From positions 1 to 9,491 of the forward strand of contig JAPHTE010000053.1 in assembly GCA_026196445.1 (NCBI GenBank): 9,491 nt of DNA, written 5' to 3'. Shown here in pieces: positions 6,563 to 9,491 of this stretch (positions within the stretch are counted from its first letter, which is position 1; each line of letters begins with the position of its first letter). The notes under the pieces were generated by a model that worked only from the letters and a program-made list of their open reading frames with translations, was not told the DNA's origin and did not search any database. Source of the DNA: Lysobacterales bacterium (GTDB lineage: Bacteria > Pseudomonadota > Gammaproteobacteria > Xanthomonadales > SZUA-36). The translations under genes were made by a program, and so were the position numbers.

Positions 6563-6616
6563 CACACCTGTCATTTTTGTGTATTCGAAGATGCATTATT
6601 CAAACATTTGCTTTAA

Positions 6617-6650
6617 AATATATCTCTTAATCCGAATAGAAAGATATATT
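6617..6650. repeat. Perfect AT-rich 9-bp inverted repeat just before the metK ribosome site
   Basis: AATATATCT (6617-6625) and AGATATATT (6642-6650) are exact reverse complements separated by 16 bases. The right arm ends two bases before GGAG (6653-6656), the Shine-Dalgarno of metK. As RNA it would form a weak A-U hairpin beside the ribosome site; as DNA it has the form of an operator for a dimeric repressor. Its left arm overlaps the possible -10 box at 6614-6619. Confidence 0.7.
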
Positions 6651-6652
6651 AT

Positions 6653-6656
6653 GGAG
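6653..6656 (+). promoter_or_regulatory. Ribosome binding site for metK
   Basis: GGAG lies 10 bases before the ATG at 6667. A GGGA at 6660-6663 is too close to act well. An in-frame TTG at 6658 would add three residues but has no site of its own, so 6667 is preferred; it also gives the family-typical MKNYLFTSESVSEGHPDK start. Confidence 0.6.
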
Positions 6657-6666
6657 TTTGGGAATT

Positions 6667-7830
6667 ATGAAAAACTACCTGTTTACATCCGAATCCGTCT
6701 CTGAAGGCCATCCGGACAAGGTCGCCGACCAGATTTCCGATGCGGTGCTGGACGCCATTATCAAGGAAGACAAGGACGCCCACGTGGCCTGTGAGACCTT
6801 CATCAAGACGGGTGTTGCCATCGTCGGCGGTGAGATAAACACTAAAGCCTGGGTGGATCTGGAAGAGATCATCCGCAAGGTCATCGTGGACATCGGATAT
6901 GATTCCTCGGAAGTCGGTTTCGACGGTCACACCTGCGCGGTGATGAATATAATCGGCAAGCAGTCGTCCAATATTGACCAGGGTGTTTCGCGTAAGCGAC
7001 CCGAAGAGCAGGGTGCTGGTGACCAGGGCTTAATGTTCGGTTACGCGACCAACGAGACCGATGTCCTGATGCCCGCCCCGATCTACTATGCCCACGAACT
7101 GGTCAAACGTCAGAGCCTGGTGCGCCGCACCACCGACGACGGCAGGTTCCACCTGCGCCCGGATGCCAAGAGCCAGGTTACATTCAACTACACGGATGGC
7201 AAGCCGACCGGAATCGCAGCCGTGGTGCTGTCCACTCAGCACAACGTTGACTCCACCCAGGCCCAGTTGCACGAACTGGTCATGGAGGAAATTATCAAGC
7301 CGGTGCTGCCCGCCCAGTGGCTGGACGGGAATACCAGGTATCACATCAATCCGACCGGTGCGTTCCACATCGGTGGCCCGGTGGGCGATTGTGGCGTCAC
7401 CGGCCGCAAAATCATCGTCGACACCTACGGCGGTGTAGCCCGGCACGGTGGTGGCGCCTTCTCCGGCAAGGATCCATCCAAGGTGGACCGCTCCGCGGCC
7501 TACGCCGCGCGCTACGTGGCCAAGAACCTGGTGGCAGCGGGATTGGCGGACCGTGTGGAAATCCAGGTTTCCTACGCGATTGGCGTGGCTGAGCCGACTT
7601 CGGTCACGGTAGATACATTTGGTTCCGAGAACGTTCCGGTCGAAGTTATCGAACGTATCGTGACAGAAGAGTTCGATCTGCGCCCGTACTTCATCATCAA
7701 GGAACTGGAATTGATCAAGCCAATGTACCTGCCACTGGCCAAGTATGGCCACATGGGCCGCGAGGACCTCGGCGTGCGTTGGGAGGACACCGACCGGGTC
7801 GAGGCACTGCGAGCAGCAGCCGGCCTGTAA
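6667..7830 (+). CDS. metK: S-adenosylmethionine synthetase (methionine adenosyltransferase)
   Basis: MetK makes S-adenosylmethionine from methionine and ATP, releasing phosphate and pyrophosphate, in the cytoplasm as a tetramer. The 387-residue length is normal. Family marks run from end to end: SESVSEGHPDKVADQISDA (8-26, with the ATP/Mg His and Asp of GHPDK), the signature GAGDQGLMFGYATNE (116-130), RPDAKSQVTF (164-173), NPTGAFHIGGPVGDCGVTGRK (228-248), and the phosphate-binding loop GGGAFSGKDPSKVDRSAAYAAR (261-282). The sequence is very close to the E. coli enzyme as I remember it, with no missing catalytic residue apparent. It is the first gene of an activated-methyl-cycle run, 17 bases before ahcY, and shares a divergent regulatory region with an ion permease. 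An inverted repeat next to its ribosome site suggests control at this gene. Confidence 0.98.
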   Translation: MKNYLFTSESVSEGHPDKVADQISDAVLDAIIKEDKDAHVACETFIKTGVAIVGGEINTKAWVDLEEIIRKVIVDIGYDSSEVGFDGHTCAVMNIIGKQSSNIDQGVSRKRPEEQGAGDQGLMFGYATNETDVLMPAPIYYAHELVKRQSLVRRTTDDGRFHLRPDAKSQVTFNYTDGKPTGIAAVVLSTQHNVDSTQAQLHELVMEEIIKPVLPAQWLDGNTRYHINPTGAFHIGGPVGDCGVTGRKIIVDTYGGVARHGGGAFSGKDPSKVDRSAAYAARYVAKNLVAAGLADRVEIQVSYAIGVAEPTSVTVDTFGSENVPVEVIERIVTEEFDLRPYFIIKELELIKPMYLPLAKYGHMGREDLGVRWEDTDRVEALRAAAGL

Positions 7831-7832
7831 AC

Positions 7833-7838
7833 AAAGGA
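7833..7838 (+). promoter_or_regulatory. Ribosome binding site for ahcY, with an overlapping two-codon frame
   Basis: AAAGGA (7833-7838) lies 9 bases before the ATG at 7848, which gives the family-typical N terminus; the longer open frame upstream is just the antiparallel reading of the metK 3' end in another phase. A second ATG at 7843 opens a frame of two codons, ATG AAA TGA, whose stop overlaps the true start codon. Confidence 0.7.
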
Positions 7839-7847
7839 ATAAATGAA

Positions 7848-9278
<1,431 letters not shown>

Positions 9279-9293
9279 AATATCGGCAAACGG

Positions 9294-9315
9294 CCATCCC
9301 GGAGTACCGGGGTGG
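9294..9315 (+). other. Stable hairpin between ahcY and metF
   Basis: CCATCCCGG (9294-9302), loop AGTA, CCGGGGTGG (9307-9315): nine paired bases with one G-U wobble. It begins 15 bases after the ahcY stop and ends 18 bases before the metF ATG. No T-run follows, so it is unlikely to be an intrinsic terminator. An RNA-stability or differential-expression element is more likely. Confidence 0.65.
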
Positions 9316-9333
9316 TGGCGCTGATCTGAAATC

Positions 9334-9491
9334 ATGGTTAAATCCAAGGTCCCCATTTCGTTCGAGTTTTTCCCGCCGCGTAACGACGCGCAAAGCGCGA
9401 CCCTGGAAGCAACCTGGCAAAAACTCTCACGCCTGAACCCGCGCTACCTGTCGGTGACCTTCGGCGCGGGTGGTTCTTCGGTCGACGCAAC
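9334..9491 (+). CDS. metF: 5,10-methylenetetrahydrofolate reductase, N-terminal part (3' end outside window)
   Basis: MetF reduces 5,10-methylene-tetrahydrofolate to 5-methyl-tetrahydrofolate with a flavin cofactor, supplying the methyl group for remaking methionine from homocysteine. Only about 52 residues are present. They contain the family start ISFEFFPPRN (residues 8-17, holding the active-site Glu of the FEFFPP strand) and LNPRYLSVTFGAGGSS (34-49), the second strand with its Gly-rich turn. The ATG at 9334 is the only usable start, since a stop (TGA at 9322) lies in frame just upstream, but it lacks a clear Shine-Dalgarno. The gene continues past the right edge. Its place after metK and ahcY completes the methyl-cycle operon, and a hairpin precedes it. 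Confidence 0.95.
   Translation, partial: MVKSKVPISFEFFPPRNDAQSATLEATWQKLSRLNPRYLSVTFGAGGSSVDA

Larger units (their letters stand above)
6456..6573. repeat. Three exact copies of the 8-mer ACCTGTCA
   Basis: ACCTGTCA occurs at 6456-6463, 6538-6545 and 6566-6573, all in the same direction. The first two are also preceded by G. Start-to-start spacings are 82 and 28 bases; 28 is close to a whole number of helical turns less a fraction, 82 close to eight turns. An 8-mer is not expected to appear three times in 240 bases by chance. The middle copy overlaps GTCACAGTGAC (6542-6552), a perfect palindrome around one central base. They are candidate binding sites for a transcription factor I cannot name. 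Confidence 0.55.
6424..6666. promoter_or_regulatory. Divergent regulatory region between the ArsB/P-type permease gene and metK
   Basis: This 243-base gene-free stretch separates two outward-facing genes. It contains a good - strand promoter, three exact ACCTGTCA copies, one 5-1-5 palindrome, a 9-bp tandem repeat and an AT-rich inverted repeat beside the metK ribosome site, each listed separately. I looked for a SAM- or SAH-type riboswitch consensus and did not recognise one. Base composition shifts to AT-rich in the last 80 bases. Confidence 0.75.

Noticed and set aside
6424..6666. SAM or SAH riboswitch ahead of metK-ahcY
   Set aside because: I looked for the conserved cores of these elements and saw none. 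The AT-rich hairpin alone is too simple. A covariance-model search would settle it.
6651..6704. Out-of-frame ATG at 6651 opening a 17-residue frame that overlaps the metK start
   Set aside because: It has no ribosome site of its own (its ATG overlaps the GGAG used by metK) and the peptide has no notable feature; probably chance.

Overview
The window looks like ordinary chromosome from a gammaproteobacterium of fairly high GC. The reasons are the run metK-ahcY-metF, a gammaproteobacterial-type TrmB, and small conserved proteins of a kind I associate with that class. I cannot name a genus. No transposase, integrase, phage gene, CRISPR array, rRNA or tRNA was seen.

Layout. (1) 1-577, + strand: C-terminal part of a metallo-beta-lactamase-fold hydrolase, overlapping tail to tail with (2) a family-6-like DNA-deoxyinosine/uracil glycosylase on the - strand (562-1068). 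(3) 1105-1509, +: a conserved protein of unknown function with a credible promoter and a strong ribosome site. (4) 1539-6423: five - strand genes. In transcription order they are an ArsB/P-protein-type ion permease, trmB, an SLC13-type permease with two RCK_C domains, a small membrane protein and a twin-CBS-domain protein. A good intrinsic terminator lies between the first permease and trmB. The last three genes are close enough to share a transcript, though the CBS gene may also have its own promoter. (5) 6424-6666: a 243-base divergent regulatory region holding a good - strand promoter, three exact copies of an 8-mer, a short palindrome, a 9-bp tandem repeat and a perfect AT-rich 9-bp inverted repeat just before metK. 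(6) 6667-9491, +: metK, ahcY and the first part of metF.

How the genes fit together: metK makes S-adenosylmethionine (SAM), methyltransferases such as TrmB turn it into S-adenosylhomocysteine (SAH), AhcY hydrolyses SAH to homocysteine and adenosine, and MetF supplies the methyl-tetrahydrofolate used to remake methionine. The right third is therefore an activated-methyl-cycle operon. The - strand block is two unrelated-looking ion/anion permeases around a tRNA methyltransferase.

I found no undescribed multi-gene system. The parts most worth a second look are regulatory: the repeats in front of metK, the hairpin between ahcY and metF, and the unusual trmB start lying on the U-tract of a terminator.
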